DNA of 64,000 nucleotides. Source: Halobacteriales archaeon YIM A00010. Its GTDB lineage: Archaea; Halobacteriota; Halobacteria; Halobacteriales; Haloarculaceae. Below the pieces are notes generated by a model. The model made no database searches, was not told where the DNA came from, and saw nothing but the letters and a program-made list of their open reading frames with translations. Every line of letters starts with the position of its first letter. Position 1 is the stretch's first letter. The stretch covers positions 496,001 to 560,000 of the forward strand of contig JAKCFJ010000004.1 of NCBI GenBank assembly GCA_025041175.1. Reading direction: 5' to 3'. This document shows positions 46,300-55,699 of the stretch, one piece after another. The translations under genes and the position numbers were made by a program.

Positions 46300-46510
46300 G
46301 GGAAATAATGGCCGGGCACAGAAGAATCGAGGATTGCCATCGCGATCTAGCTCACAGAGGAGGCGATGCCAGCGAGCTAGCGCCGTGGACTGGCCTTGCA
46401 GTTCATCATCAGACAGTAGTGAAAACGGTCGAACGTCTCGCCATTCTTCTTCGTAGATCCATCGGTATCCGAGAAGCTGAAGGTACCTGGTTATCTTTGA
46501 AGAACCAATG
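46300..46510 (-). pseudogene. Coding-like fragment of unknown family
   Basis: Leftward the frame reads RYLQLLGYRWIYEEEWRDVR, then PFSLLSDDELQGQSTALARW and HRLLCELDRDGNPRFFCARP. Amino-acid composition and codon pattern look genuine, but there is no start codon after the TGA near 46527 and the C-terminal reading drifts. Probably the tail of a lost gene. I cannot name it. Confidence 0.4.
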
Positions 46511-46675
46511 ATGAGTATCAGTCAAAGATGTGGCAGTGGCTCATAGCTTTCGTCGAGGACAGTTGCCGCGGTTTTACCGGGAATCTCGTGGGGACGACTA
46601 CGGCATGTCGAGACCAACACCGATCGACGACTGTGGCGACGATCGGAGCGGGACGGTGTTCCCCGGTTGGACGGT

Positions 46676-46921
46676 CTAAAGACGGTACATGAGGTATAGT
46701 AGATAAAGTCCTGCAAGACCGACCAGCAGATACACGATCGCTTCGAGTATTGGTTCCCAGCCCAAGAGGAGATCGACGAGGTTCCAATTGGCATCGAGTA
46801 ACATCCCGATTCCGACAAGGCCCCAGTTCAGTGCCCCGATGGTCGTAAGGATAAGGGCTATCCAGTCGATTCCACCTAATTGCACGCGGTCGGCGTGGTC
46901 GGCGCGGTCGGTGGAAGCCAT
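46676..46921 (-). CDS. DUF378 membrane protein
   Basis: An 81-residue protein. GGIDWIALILTTIGALNWGL, then VGIGMLLDANWNLVDLLLGW and LVGLAGLYLLYLMYRL is a clear DUF378 match (GALNWGLVG, then N.VD...G......YxLVGLAGLY). Two to three helices; function unknown. Start ATG 46921. It lies just outside the IS5 insertion, whose left duplication begins 70 bases upstream of this start. Confidence 0.9.
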   Translation of the reverse strand: MASTDRADHADRVQLGGIDWIALILTTIGALNWGLVGIGMLLDANWNLVDLLLGWEPILEAIVYLLVGLAGLYLLYLMYRL

Positions 46922-46990
46922 GTGATGTTCTACAGTGCGGAGATCCGTAGTTAGAAACTACTTTAAAAACGAAACGCTTCGCTAGGCACT

Positions 46991-46998
46991 GGTTAGTC
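46991..46998 (+). repeat. Target duplication, left
   Basis: GGTTAGTC, directly repeated at 47928-47935 on the other side of the IS5 element; 8 bp is the usual duplication for ISH1-type IS5 elements. Confidence 0.85.
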
Positions 46999-47927
46999 TG
47001 CTTTGTTGAATAGGGGTACAGCGTCGGGGTCATAGTGCTGAGCAGATGCGTTCGAGGGTGGCGACGGCGAACATGAGGATGCATTCTCTGAACTCGCGGT
47101 ACCAGGTCTGCGCTCGCTCGGCTCCGCCGTGCGAGCGCTTGGTCGTTGAATACGGGGTTTCAACCAGCCAGCGTTGGTTGTAGAGGGTATCATTGATGCG
47201 GGCGTTGTGGGCGTGGTCGTACGGTGCGCGGATGCTGTATTTAATCAAGGGTCGAACTCCGCGCTCGCGGAGTTCGTCCCGGAAGGCAGTCTTGTCGTAG
47301 CCCTTGTCGGCTGAGAGCGTGTGCAGGTCACCCGCGTTCCGGCGGGTGACCTGCTGGCCCTCTTCGACATCCCCGGTCCACTGGGTACAACACTGCACGT
47401 CGAGCATTGTCTGGGAGGCGGTGTCGACGAGGAGTGTTGCTCTGAGCGTCTGAATCGTCCGATCAGACCACTGCCGGTACTGGAACGAGGCTCGCTCCGT
47501 TCGAAGAACGTTACGTCGAGCGCACCGTGGCTGGAGGTGGGCACCTGTGGGCACTGACGCCCAGCAGTGCCCGCCAGACGCCCATTGTGAACCGATCGAA
47601 GGCCTTGCACAGTGTTGATGGAGCGGAAAGCGTCCCGTCGCGGAGGTCTAAGACGGCCCGAACATCGCTCATATGGCTTACTCGGTCGATCACTTTACGG
47701 TCGGTGTACTCGTCTTCGATGCGAATACAGTGGAGAACGACATACTTCCAGGGGCAAACCCGCCGGAGGCGGGCTCGCCCGCACGTTTACCCAAGGTCTA
47801 TTGAGCCACGCGCGTACATTCTTTAATGACGTCGAGGAGGTTTACGTCCATACCATCTCTCCCTTCTCGGCGTCACACCACGAATCTCATGGTCGACCCT
47901 ATCGCTGTCTGGCTATTCAACAAGGCA
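46999..47927. mobile_element. IS5-family element with 8-bp target duplication
   Basis: Ends TGCTTTGTTGAATAGGGGTA at 46999 and, on the complement, TGCCTTGTTGAATAGCCAGA at 47927. It is 929 bases and flanked by GGTTAGTC on both sides, so the outer structure is intact. The transposase inside is broken, so the element would need a transposase in trans. Confidence 0.9.
47030..47851 (-). pseudogene. IS5-family transposase, frameshifted and with in-frame stop
   Basis: MDVNLLDVIKECTRVAQ is followed by TAG, then collinear pieces in three frames: FDRFTMGVWRALLGVSAHRC, SSHGALDVTFFERSEPRSS (first catalytic Asp), LHTLSADKGYDKTAFRDELR (second Asp), HNARINDTLYNQRWLVETPY (Glu) and YREFRECILMFAVATLERIC. Breaks lie near 47800 (stop), 47550 and 47480. 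Despite this decay the flanking duplication is perfect, so the insertion may have been by an already defective copy. An intragenic hairpin of 13 perfect pairs spans 47323-47354. Confidence 0.8.
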
Positions 47928-47935
47928 GGTTAGTC
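47928..47935 (+). repeat. Target duplication, right
   Basis: GGTTAGTC, identical to 46991-46998. Confidence 0.85.
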
Positions 47936-48536
47936 ACTGCATAAGCGATCCTGTTTCGGTGTATGGCCCTTCAAGAACCACCTCACGGGCTGGCAATCGG
48001 GGGTTCTCGATCGCCAAGCGGTGAGGGAGCGACGTGTGGCTTCCCCGAGCGGTCCGGGTCGAGGTTCACTACCTCGTCAATAGTCCGCCCTGTCGACGCC
48101 GGTGCCGTCAGCGACGCCACGAGTGGGTTCTATTGGTCGGCGAGGCGCGAGCGATTACCGCCCCGAGGACAGTCGCCGAATGCAACGTGTGCACCCGGCA
48201 ACACTCTGGAACCGATCATGAACGGCCTTTCGAGTGACCTAATCCGTATTCGGGAATCCAACAAGGAACGTGATCCGAAAGCGTCGCGCGCTATGCGCGG
48301 TTGCTCATACGACTATCCCGTATCACCGACGATCGACTTTCTCCGTGCTTCATCGTCCCTCGCCTCTATACGCCCAGACTACGGATCTGACTCGAATTCT
48401 AAGGATGCGCTACCCGGAACAGACAGTCCTCGCTTAACATTTATGCAGTATATATTTTATGCTATTATATATATTCAAATTATGGGTGGGATAAGCAGGC
48501 ACAATGGCTAAAATAATAGAATGAGACTCTCCGGTG
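47936..48536. other. Intergenic stretch, 601 bases
   Basis: GC-rich 47960-48260 without a convincing frame on either strand; AT-rich 48430-48500. The AT-rich part may contain the promoter of the gene at 48537. Confidence 0.35.
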
Positions 48537-48749
48537 ATGTCACAGCAAGATACCCAACCCACTGAGAAGGCATCGACAGCCGCAGTAGGTGCAGCAGCGG
48601 TCTCGGTTTTGTATTCGTGGTACATCTTCTTCATCCAGGGTGATCATCAACGGGGAGTGTTCGTCGGGTTATGGCCACCCACCATTCTCGCATTCGCCAG
48701 CTACCTCCAACAAACGGATATGGTCGAACAAGTGCAACAAGAGACCTAA
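48537..48749 (+). CDS. Small membrane protein
   Basis: A 70-residue protein: MSQQDTQPTEKASTAAVGAA, then AVSVLYSWYIFFIQGDHQRG and VFVGLWPPTILAFASYLQQT. Two hydrophobic segments around a GDHQRG turn, N-terminus polar. This resembles haloarchaeal two-helix proteins of unknown function. A GGTGAT Shine-Dalgarno-like stretch precedes the tandem ATGs at 48534/48537. It is convergent with, and ends next to, the UPF0718 relic. Confidence 0.65.
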   Translation: MSQQDTQPTEKASTAAVGAAAVSVLYSWYIFFIQGDHQRGVFVGLWPPTILAFASYLQQTDMVEQVQQET

Positions 48750-49434
48750 GACGAGCCCCGAAAGGGCCGCCGCGACAAAGATAAGCACGAACATCGTTGC
48801 GGCCATCCGCCAGCCGTAGAACTTGTGATACATCTGAACGATGTGGGGGATGATTAAGTCGGCGAAAATGTAAGACATCACGCCGCCGAACGGGATCCCG
48901 CTTGCCAGAGCACGAGCGCAAGTGAGACGTTCGCGACCGAGCAGGCGAACGTGGCGACACCGATCACCACCGAGGACGACCCACGCGAGCGTTCCCTCCG
49001 AGAAAATCGAGAACAGCTGGTCCCAGACTGACTTCGGCACGAACCTTTTGGTGCGACCATCGATGACGACCCCGACGACGAGCTCCTTCCAGAGTGTTCG
49101 CCACACTCCCATGGCGTTACTCGAAGCCTTTCGTCATCCAGTGACGGTGAGCAACTTCTCTCGCCAACTATGGTTCCGGACCCAGTCTTCGTCCGTTCCG
49201 TGCTCGTGAATGTCTCCCCGTAAGATTCCGGGCGTGCTCGCGGGCATCCTTGATCCAGCCGTCTGGGACGACATACTTAAACCCGCTCGCGAGCAGGATG
49301 ATGCGCATGAATCCACCGGCGAAGTCCGCAACCGTGAACGTTGGGCTGAGGACGATCCGGATGACGATCCCGATCTCGATGACGGAGTTGGTAGCTGCGA
49401 ACTCGTAGGCTGCCAGCGAGCAGTTCACGAGCAT
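48750..49434 (-). pseudogene. UPF0718 (COG0701) permease relic
   Basis: Leftward, pieces in several frames: SLAAYEFAATNSVIEIGIVI, then TVADFAGGFMRIILLASGFK and YVVPDGWIKDAREHA; a shift; TDEDWVRNHSWREKLLTVTG; VGVVIDGRTKRFVPKSVWDQ; VVIGVATFACSVANVSLALV in another frame; and SGIPFGGVMSYIFADLIIPH, IVQMYHKFYGWRMAATMFVL. These cover most of a UPF0718 permease, including the FACSVGN signature cysteine (here FACSVAN). The first 90 or so residues and the frame are lost. At least four breaks. Confidence 0.75.
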
Positions 49435-49471
49435 CTAACAGCTCGCAGATAACAGCGCGGATCGATCGATG

Positions 49472-50681
49472 CTATGTCTCCCCCTCCGGAGCGACAAGAT
49501 GCTCCGGTTGGGGAGCGTTGGGATCGCTACGCTCGTCCCGAAACGACAGACAGAGCCGATAGTATGTCGCCTTCCCCACACCACGATCGTCGATCTCTAA
49601 CAGGCCCAACGCTGCAAGGTCATTCCGATGCGTTCGGATCGATTCCCGAGAGATCCCTGCTCGATCGGCGAGTTCGCCGGTTGACAATCGTTCACTCGCC
49701 GTCAAGAGTGTATGGACAAGCCTCGATCGGGCGCTCTTCCGCCGTGTCCGTCTTCGTCCACATCCAGATTCGGGAGGAGAGACGTCGGATCTCGCCCCGG
49801 AGAGCGTCGAAACCGCGAACGGCATGCCGATGCTCGGGCTGGGGACGTGGCAGAACGAGGACCCCGATCAGTGCGTCGAGAGCACATAGCGAACTTCATC
49901 GAGTCTAATACGACGCTCGAACTCCGTCGTCGACGCCAACCCCACCAGTGCTCTCGCTGTGCCATAGACGCTCCTGTGAACACAGAGAACAGCGCCATCG
50001 CCGGGCGGGTCGATACCATGTTCTTCGCCCGGCACAGGCGGTCGACCACCTCACGACTGTTCTCTCGACACGTTGCTTGCCCGATCCGAAGATCAGCGTA
50101 GAACGCCACAAAGATCTCGCCATCCTCCTGTATCTCTAAGTCAGCATAGCGTTCGAGATGCGCTAGATCAGACGCTAACCGGTCGATCCCTGGCCCTCGA
50201 AGCATCCACGAGCCGATAGGCTCACCAACCGGCTCCACATCATCAACATCAGGAGCCCCCAGCGAACCAACCTGTTTGTCTTTCCGGTCCTCGAACAGCA
50301 CCCGGAATATCGGATAGTGGCCGTACCGAGAGGTGACAGCAATCTGTGTGCCGATCGTTTTGAGGAAGTTCTGGCTTTTTCATGGAAATGACGGGTGTAT
50401 TCGGGGAAGGTTAGCTCACGGACGACTGTCCATCCGAGGAGATCATAGATGTGGGTGATCACTCCTGCGAGGCCACGGCCTCGACGACACACCGATTGGG
50501 CCATCGACGGGTCGAAGTCATCACCCTCACCGATCTCGTCGGCGTCCTTGAGGAGATTGTGGAGTGCCGGGAGGAGCTGTTCGGAATAAGGCTTCGACCC
50601 TACCAGGGGTTCGACTGAAACCGGGGGCGAACCGGCGGCCTCACACGGGTGATACACCTGTATCTCCATCAAGATTACCAC
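49472..50681 (-). pseudogene. Frameshifted haloarchaeal protein with C-terminal winged helix
   Basis: From ATG 50666 the frame reads MEIQVYHPCEAAGSPPVSVE, then LPALHNLLKDADEIGEGDDF and GVITHIYDLLGWTVVRELTF. It shifts near 50385 to FEDRKDKQVGSLGAPDVDDV, then LASDLAHLERYADLEIQEDG and EIFVAFYADLRIGQATCREN, and ends in another frame with LLTASERLSTGELADRAGIS and RESIRTHRNDLAALGLLEID, a MarR/ArsR-like winged helix. Originally a protein of about 400 residues, probably DNA-binding and plasmid-associated. I do not know the family. Confidence 0.6.
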
Positions 50682-51075
50682 CGCCCCCGGGAGTTTCGGG
50701 GGGTCGATGGAACAACTGCAAGAATCTAAAGTTAGGTAGATGAATTTCTCATGTACGTCTAATGCTGAAACAATTGCGGTCTAAATTTCACAGATATCTG
50801 TGCGTGGCTAATCAATCTAGCCGACCTCTGTAGAACAAGGAATCACCCATGCCACCGACTTCAGTTGTTTCAGTGATTATTAGGGGTCCCACTGATATTA
50901 GGATGTGAGTACGCCATGGTGGACGGTAGATATCCAGCCGGATTCCGAGTGAAAGCACCCAATGAACGCACCGATTCCACGTCCCGCTAACGGCATTCTG
51001 AGTGGCAATTGTTAACGCGGATATCGTAGAGAAGGCCAGCACGGGTCTTATTGGCGTGGATGTCTATGCAGTAGC
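50682..51075. other. Intergenic stretch, 394 bases
   Basis: Upstream region of the HTH-10 cassette; no coding signal. Confidence 0.4.
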
Positions 51076-51744
51076 ATGAGTATCGTTGCAGATTTCACCG
51101 TCTCTGCCAAATCCTTCACTCTGTCTCAGGCACTGACGGCCGAACCAGATATGACCGTTGAGGGCGAACGGCAGGCGACTCACAGTAGCGAGTGGGCACT
51201 CCCGTTTCTCTGGGCCTCCGGTGGTGATTTCGAGACGTTTTACGAAGCGATGCAGGACGACCCGACGGTTGCCAACGTAACTATTATCGAGGAATCCAAT
51301 GATAGCATCTTGTATCAGATCGAATGGAGTAACGAGATTACCAATCTAATTGATGAAATTATAAACCAACATGCGAGTATTTTACGAGCGAAGGGGCACG
51401 GTGAGACATGGCGGCTTCACCTCCGATTTGCCGAGGATAAACATGTCTCATCGTTCCAGAAGCACTTCTCTAAACAAGGCCGTACATTCACGGTCAATAA
51501 ACTCTCTCGCCCGACTGCCCCACGACAGCGTGAGCATGGATTGACCGCGACACAGCGCGACACGTTAGCGACAGCACTACATGAGGGCTATTTCAACGTG
51601 CCACGCGACCTTACGATAGAAGAACTGGCGGATATCCTCGGCATCTCCTCAAACGCTGCCTCCCAGCGGATACGGCGTGCCTCTGCCTCTCTTATTCAAG
51701 ACACGGTAGTGATCAGCGCTGACGAGAGTAATGACGAAGAATAG
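51076..51744 (+). CDS. HTH-10 (Bat-type) transcriptional regulator
   Basis: A 222-residue protein. The N-terminal 150 residues (SIVADFTVSAKSFTLSQALT, then DDPTVANVTIIEESNDSILY) form the ligand or partner domain common in this haloarchaeal family. The C-terminal HTH-10 domain reads LTATQRDTLATALHEGYFNV, then PRDLTIEELADILGISSNAA and SQRIRRASASLIQDTV. Bat-type proteins control bacterioruberin/bacterio-opsin and other genes; the target here is unknown. It is first of three regulator genes in one direction. Start ATG 51076. Confidence 0.9.
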   Translation: MSIVADFTVSAKSFTLSQALTAEPDMTVEGERQATHSSEWALPFLWASGGDFETFYEAMQDDPTVANVTIIEESNDSILYQIEWSNEITNLIDEIINQHASILRAKGHGETWRLHLRFAEDKHVSSFQKHFSKQGRTFTVNKLSRPTAPRQREHGLTATQRDTLATALHEGYFNVPRDLTIEELADILGISSNAASQRIRRASASLIQDTVVISADESNDEE

Positions 51745-51834
51745 CCAAACGGATGATGCCGCGAAGACGGGGTATATAAAGACCGTTACTTTCGCGCCCT
51801 TAGACTGTTGCTAGAGCCGGTGTAAAACATCTCT

Positions 51835-52212
51835 GTGCAGCACCCTACAAGCTATTTGCCGGATGAGGCGTCCTCAAACGCCCCTGATAGAGAGATGTTA
51901 GTAGATGATTTCTTCGAGATACTTGCTAGCCCGCGTCGTCGGTACATCCTCCACTGCCTACGAACGCACGACTCCCCGCTAGCATTAGCTGATGTGGCAG
52001 ATGAAGTCGCGGTCTACGAGAACGAAAGCAACATAACGGACATTTCAGCGGAGGAGATCAAGCGCGTCTACATATCGCTCTACCACACGCATATTCCAAA
52101 ACTAGCGGAGCGGGGCCTTGTTACCTATAGCCAAGAACGGGATCTGGTGACACTGTCAGAAACCGGCAAGCAATTGGGCGCTATGGGGGTCACTAATGAC
52201 GACTATTTGTAA
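51835..52212 (+). CDS. DUF7344 winged-helix protein
   Basis: A 125-residue GTG-started protein. LVDDFFEILASPRRRYILHC, then LRTHDSPLALADVADEVAVY and VYISLYHTHIPKLAERGLVT is the haloarchaeal DUF7344 pattern (F..L..PRRRY.L..L, then LYH.HLPKL...G.V.Y). It is a probable DNA-binding repressor or partner. The C-terminal 17 bases overlap the next HTH-10 gene, so translation is probably coupled. There are 90 bases between it and the preceding regulator. Confidence 0.88.
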   Translation: MQHPTSYLPDEASSNAPDREMLVDDFFEILASPRRRYILHCLRTHDSPLALADVADEVAVYENESNITDISAEEIKRVYISLYHTHIPKLAERGLVTYSQERDLVTLSETGKQLGAMGVTNDDYL

Positions 52213-52924
52213 CCTAACCATATCCGCCGAGGAGTTCGGGCTCGCAAAGACGCTGCAGGCTGTGCCCGACGCGCAGGTCACCTGTGAGCCTGTCGCTGCT
52301 AGCAGGCCCACCGAAAGCATGCCGCTCATCCGCATTCGCGCTCTCAACCGTCAGGAGTTAGAGACCGCGCTGACGAGCGATACGACTGTCGCTGAGTGGA
52401 CCCGGCTAACGGATGGGGAGTCCAGCTGGCTCTATCGGATTGAGTGGGTGAGAAGGGTGTCGTTGATCCGACGGATGCTAACCGGGAAGGGGGCCACGAT
52501 ACTCTCAGCGGCCGGGAACGGCAGTGAGTGGTCTCTACGGCTGCTCTATCCCTCCCGGAAGGCATGCTCACAGATCTATACGGTCTGTGAGAACCACAAT
52601 CTCAGTCTCACTGTCGTCTCGATTCAGACCGTTGACAACGAGCAGTCCACACTCTACGGCCTGACCAACGCCCAACACACGGCCCTTACTCAAGCCTACA
52701 ACATGGGCTACTTCAAGGTGCCACGCGATGTTGGCCTTGATACGGTGGCCGAGACCTTGGACATCTCCCACCAAGCACTCTCAGAACGCCTCCGCCGGGC
52801 CCACCAGACGCTGATTGGGAGCACGATCGGACAGCAGGGAGTGGCACAGACCACAGCCACAGCCGAGACAGTCTCTACTGACGGCTCCGTGATGAGTAGT
52901 GGTCTGGGGCTCCCCATGGACTGA
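52196..52924 (+). CDS. HTH-10 (Bat-type) transcriptional regulator
   Basis: A 242-residue protein with the same architecture as the gene at 51076: an N-terminal sensor-like region (TTICNLTISAEEFGLAKTLQ, then WLYRIEWVRRVSLIRRMLTG) and HTH-10 (LTNAQHTALTQAYNMGYFKV, then PRDVGLDTVAETLDISHQAL, SERLRRAHQTLIGSTI), plus a low-complexity tail. It overlaps the DUF7344 gene by 17 bases. The pair of HTH-10 genes probably arose by duplication with DUF7344 in between. The fragment at 24944 is closest to this copy. Confidence 0.9.
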   Translation: MTTICNLTISAEEFGLAKTLQAVPDAQVTCEPVAASRPTESMPLIRIRALNRQELETALTSDTTVAEWTRLTDGESSWLYRIEWVRRVSLIRRMLTGKGATILSAAGNGSEWSLRLLYPSRKACSQIYTVCENHNLSLTVVSIQTVDNEQSTLYGLTNAQHTALTQAYNMGYFKVPRDVGLDTVAETLDISHQALSERLRRAHQTLIGSTIGQQGVAQTTATAETVSTDGSVMSSGLGLPMD

Positions 52925-54385
52925 TCACAGACGACATCGCCACGATCGGTTGAGAGCGACAGTAAGCGTTCGATCAGTGGGACCAGTTTCTGTATACACC
53001 GAATCCAACCGTGATGAGTTGCGCGATTGAGCTGGTTATTGCACAATACCTATTCGGTCTCAGACACACCAATCTGTGCCGGAAGCGATGGAACGAGACA
53101 TCAATCGAACGATCAGAGACGGACGAATCCATGATTAGAATATCATTTTCTTTAAGTAAAGTTACTGATTTATAGCGACAATCGGATTGTTTATGAGGGA
53201 CCGCCCACGCAGATGATGGCTCTTCGAGCAGCGTTGTATCGCTGTGATCTGAATGGAATATGCGATGGGGTGCTATGCGACTCTGTTCCCCGATATGCTC
53301 CGTAGTCTGTACTCCTACGTGACGATCTCCTCGACCACGATGACGCCGATCGACTGAATGCTAACAGGCATATCTATAGTGGGGTGCCAGCTGGTTGCAA
53401 CTGATCTGGGGGCCTCATAAAACATACACCGGATTTCACGAGCAAACCAACAGCCTGGATGCCAATGACGACGAGTACACGATCTCCTAGTCATCCCACG
53501 ACGACTGGCCCAGGGTGTCACTGTGTGCAACAGTGGGTGCCATCACTACCGACAACCGCGTCTAACTATCCCACCGAGTGGATCCTTGCTGATCAACCGA
53601 TGGCGATGGTGCTCCGACTGCCCACTAGCTGCATCTCTCTATCTGACCGCCACATCTCCCGTGGGACTGTCTGCCGGCGTCCAATTCCTCACCTGTCCCA
53701 GCACCAGCAATCAGCAATCCAACCGCTACCGTCCGAATTTCCGTCTGTCAGTGATAGACACAGGCGAACACAAACAACAACGAGGGAACCTAGGGCTGTT
53801 GCAACCGAACACGTCCAGTACTGACATCGACGAACACCGGTACCCAGAAGAGTTGCACCGATTTTGGTCACGAACAGACAATTGCTGGCCGCATCCCCGC
53901 AATCCGCAGACTACTCTCGGCGGCGACGAGCGGACGCAATAGGGCGCTGGGGACGGTCCCATAGCCTTTTAACACACCATCATGACATATGGAATCATTA
54001 AGTGTCGGGTCATCGATATCGTGACAGAATGCCTCAATACAGGAGGCAGTCGGGCCAGATGCGGAAATCACACCCACCAGCCCGCTCACGACTGAAGTTG
54101 TAACTCTAATCGACAGAATGAGCAGCCTGCATCAGCATGAATACGTCATCGAAGAGGTGACCGACTACAGGATTGATCCAACCCACTACAGGATTGAAAC
54201 TCATCGTGCCCTTGACACTGTCCTCGTCCCCCACCGTGCGAGTTGCAGAGTCAGTCGTGTTTGATGGCGGTTGTTGTTCTACAATGCGGATGGATCGGGA
54301 CGGGGGGTTCAACGGGTAACGCAGTCTCTGGGGCTATGGAGCGGTTCTCCGAGGAAAGTCACCGTCTGCCCCGTCGATTCGGGAC
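52925..54385. other. Long non-coding or eroded region, 1461 bases
   Basis: Several long frames (53459, 53523, 53726, 54106) exist on both strands, but none shows a consistent haloarchaeal coding pattern or a family I know. A minus-strand reading near 53460 (VLVVIGIQAVGLLVKSGVCF) has membrane character for 20 residues only. Two partial direct repeats CTACAGGATTGA occur at about 54165 and 54190. AT-rich at 53130-53180. Probably an eroded locus. Confidence 0.4.
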
Positions 54386-55699
54386 CTACTCTGTCGTACC
54401 AGTCAGCACTACCGGTCGGGTGCCACTGAGATAGACCCGTCCGTCAGCGACGGCGCCAAGTTGCCATCCAGGGCCGGTTGCGGACAGAGGGTGTGTCCAG
54501 ATGACCGCTCCGTCCGCCGGATCGATGGCCGCCGCGCCGCTGTATAACACGCCTCCGACCAATGCGAAGCTGTCGAGTGGAATCGTTCCCTCGGCCGGTC
54601 GGTCGATCGTCGTGCGCCAGCGCTCGCTCCCATCGGCACGGTCGAGGGCAATGACTGTTCGATCGATGCCATCCACGGTGATATACACCGTCGTCTCGTC
54701 TGCCGTTCCGATGGTCATATCTGGCGTTGCGGTCTCCGGCGCGTAGGCGGTCCGCCAGTGCTCCTCGCCGGTGGTTGCATCGAGGGCGATGAGCGTCACG
54801 CCTGGTTCGCCTTCCTCTGCGACGAACAGCGTGCCGTCGGCAACCATTGGGGTGGCCGCAGGCGCAAACCGGACCCTCGGGAGGGCAGTCCACACTGGCT
54901 CCCCAGTCGCCAGATCGAGCGCACGGATGCCTGTCGCACTCGGGATGTACACCCGCCCGTCCGCGACAGGGAGTGCTCCAGGGAACATCTCATCGACCTG
55001 CGTCCGCCAGCGCTCCGTGCCATCGGTAGCAAACGCAATCACGGTTCGCGTTGCAGAGCCGTCGCTCGCAGCCACACTCGTCACGACGGTGTCCTCAGCG
55101 ACAGTGACAGTGCTGAACTCGTCGTATGTCACGCCACCCGGGGTGTCGTGCCGCCAGCGTTGCTTACCCGTGGTCGCATCGACGGCAATGAGCGCACCGT
55201 TGTATCGCGATGGACGACCACCGGGGCCGACGAACGCGACGCTCGCATACACCGTCCCATCCACCACGGCGGGGTGACCAACATCGGGCTCTGCGTCACC
55301 TTTTGGATAGTCGTGGTCCGGAACGGTTGGCTCAAACCGCCAGCGAGGCTGGCCAGTTGCAGCGTTGACAGCGACGAGGTCTTGACTGCCGACGTAGATG
55401 GACTTCCCATCGACTGCTACGCCGTCATAGATGTAATCGGAGACGTCGTCAAATGCGTCGGGCGACACTTCACTGATATCGCCAGTAGGACCGACTCCCC
55501 CCTCAACTCGTCCAGAATGGCCCGCATCAGCCCGGTACTGGGGCCAGTTGCTCATTGGCGAGGCTGAGTGTGCCTGTGCCGTCTTGGGGGCTTCATCCGC
55601 AGCTCCTGATGAGAGATCAGACAGTAGTCCAATCCCTGCAAGCCCACCGATGCTCGTAAGAACCGATCGGCGACCAATTTCAGACAGTTGCTCTACCAT
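54386..55699 (-). CDS. Tat-exported PQQ-like beta-propeller protein
   Basis: A 437-residue protein. RRSVLTSIGGLAGIGLLSDL after a short N-terminus is a Tat signal (RR, hydrophobic core, then SGAADEAP). The mature part has repeated PQQ/quinoprotein-like blades: DLVAVNAATGQPRWRFEPTV, GALIAVDATTGKQRWRHDTP, TVIAFATDGTERWRTQVDEM, GIRALDLATGEPVWTALPRV, LIALDATTGEEHWRTAYAPE, VIALDRADGSERWRTTIDRP and AAIDPADGAVIWTHPLSAT. Seven AxDxxTGxxxW repeats fit a seven- or eight-bladed propeller. No catalytic residues are evident; many haloarchaeal members are of unknown function. Start ATG 55699 chosen from the signal. Confidence 0.9.
   Translation of the reverse strand: MVEQLSEIGRRSVLTSIGGLAGIGLLSDLSSGAADEAPKTAQAHSASPMSNWPQYRADAGHSGRVEGGVGPTGDISEVSPDAFDDVSDYIYDGVAVDGKSIYVGSQDLVAVNAATGQPRWRFEPTVPDHDYPKGDAEPDVGHPAVVDGTVYASVAFVGPGGRPSRYNGALIAVDATTGKQRWRHDTPGGVTYDEFSTVTVAEDTVVTSVAASDGSATRTVIAFATDGTERWRTQVDEMFPGALPVADGRVYIPSATGIRALDLATGEPVWTALPRVRFAPAATPMVADGTLFVAEEGEPGVTLIALDATTGEEHWRTAYAPETATPDMTIGTADETTVYITVDGIDRTVIALDRADGSERWRTTIDRPAEGTIPLDSFALVGGVLYSGAAAIDPADGAVIWTHPLSATGPGWQLGAVADGRVYLSGTRPVVLTGTTE

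Noticed and set aside
46518-47084. 188-codon minus frame
   Set aside because: Shadow of the DUF378 gene and the left end of the IS5 element.
53459-53942. Overlapping plus-strand frames of 121 and 139 codons
   Set aside because: Ser/Thr/Pro/Arg-rich translations without family signal in a region where all six frames are partly open.
54160-54215. Possible mini-CRISPR: two copies of CTACAGGATTGA, one extended to ATTGAAAC
   Set aside because: Only two partial, unequal copies about 22 bases apart, with no third repeat, no leader and no cas genes.
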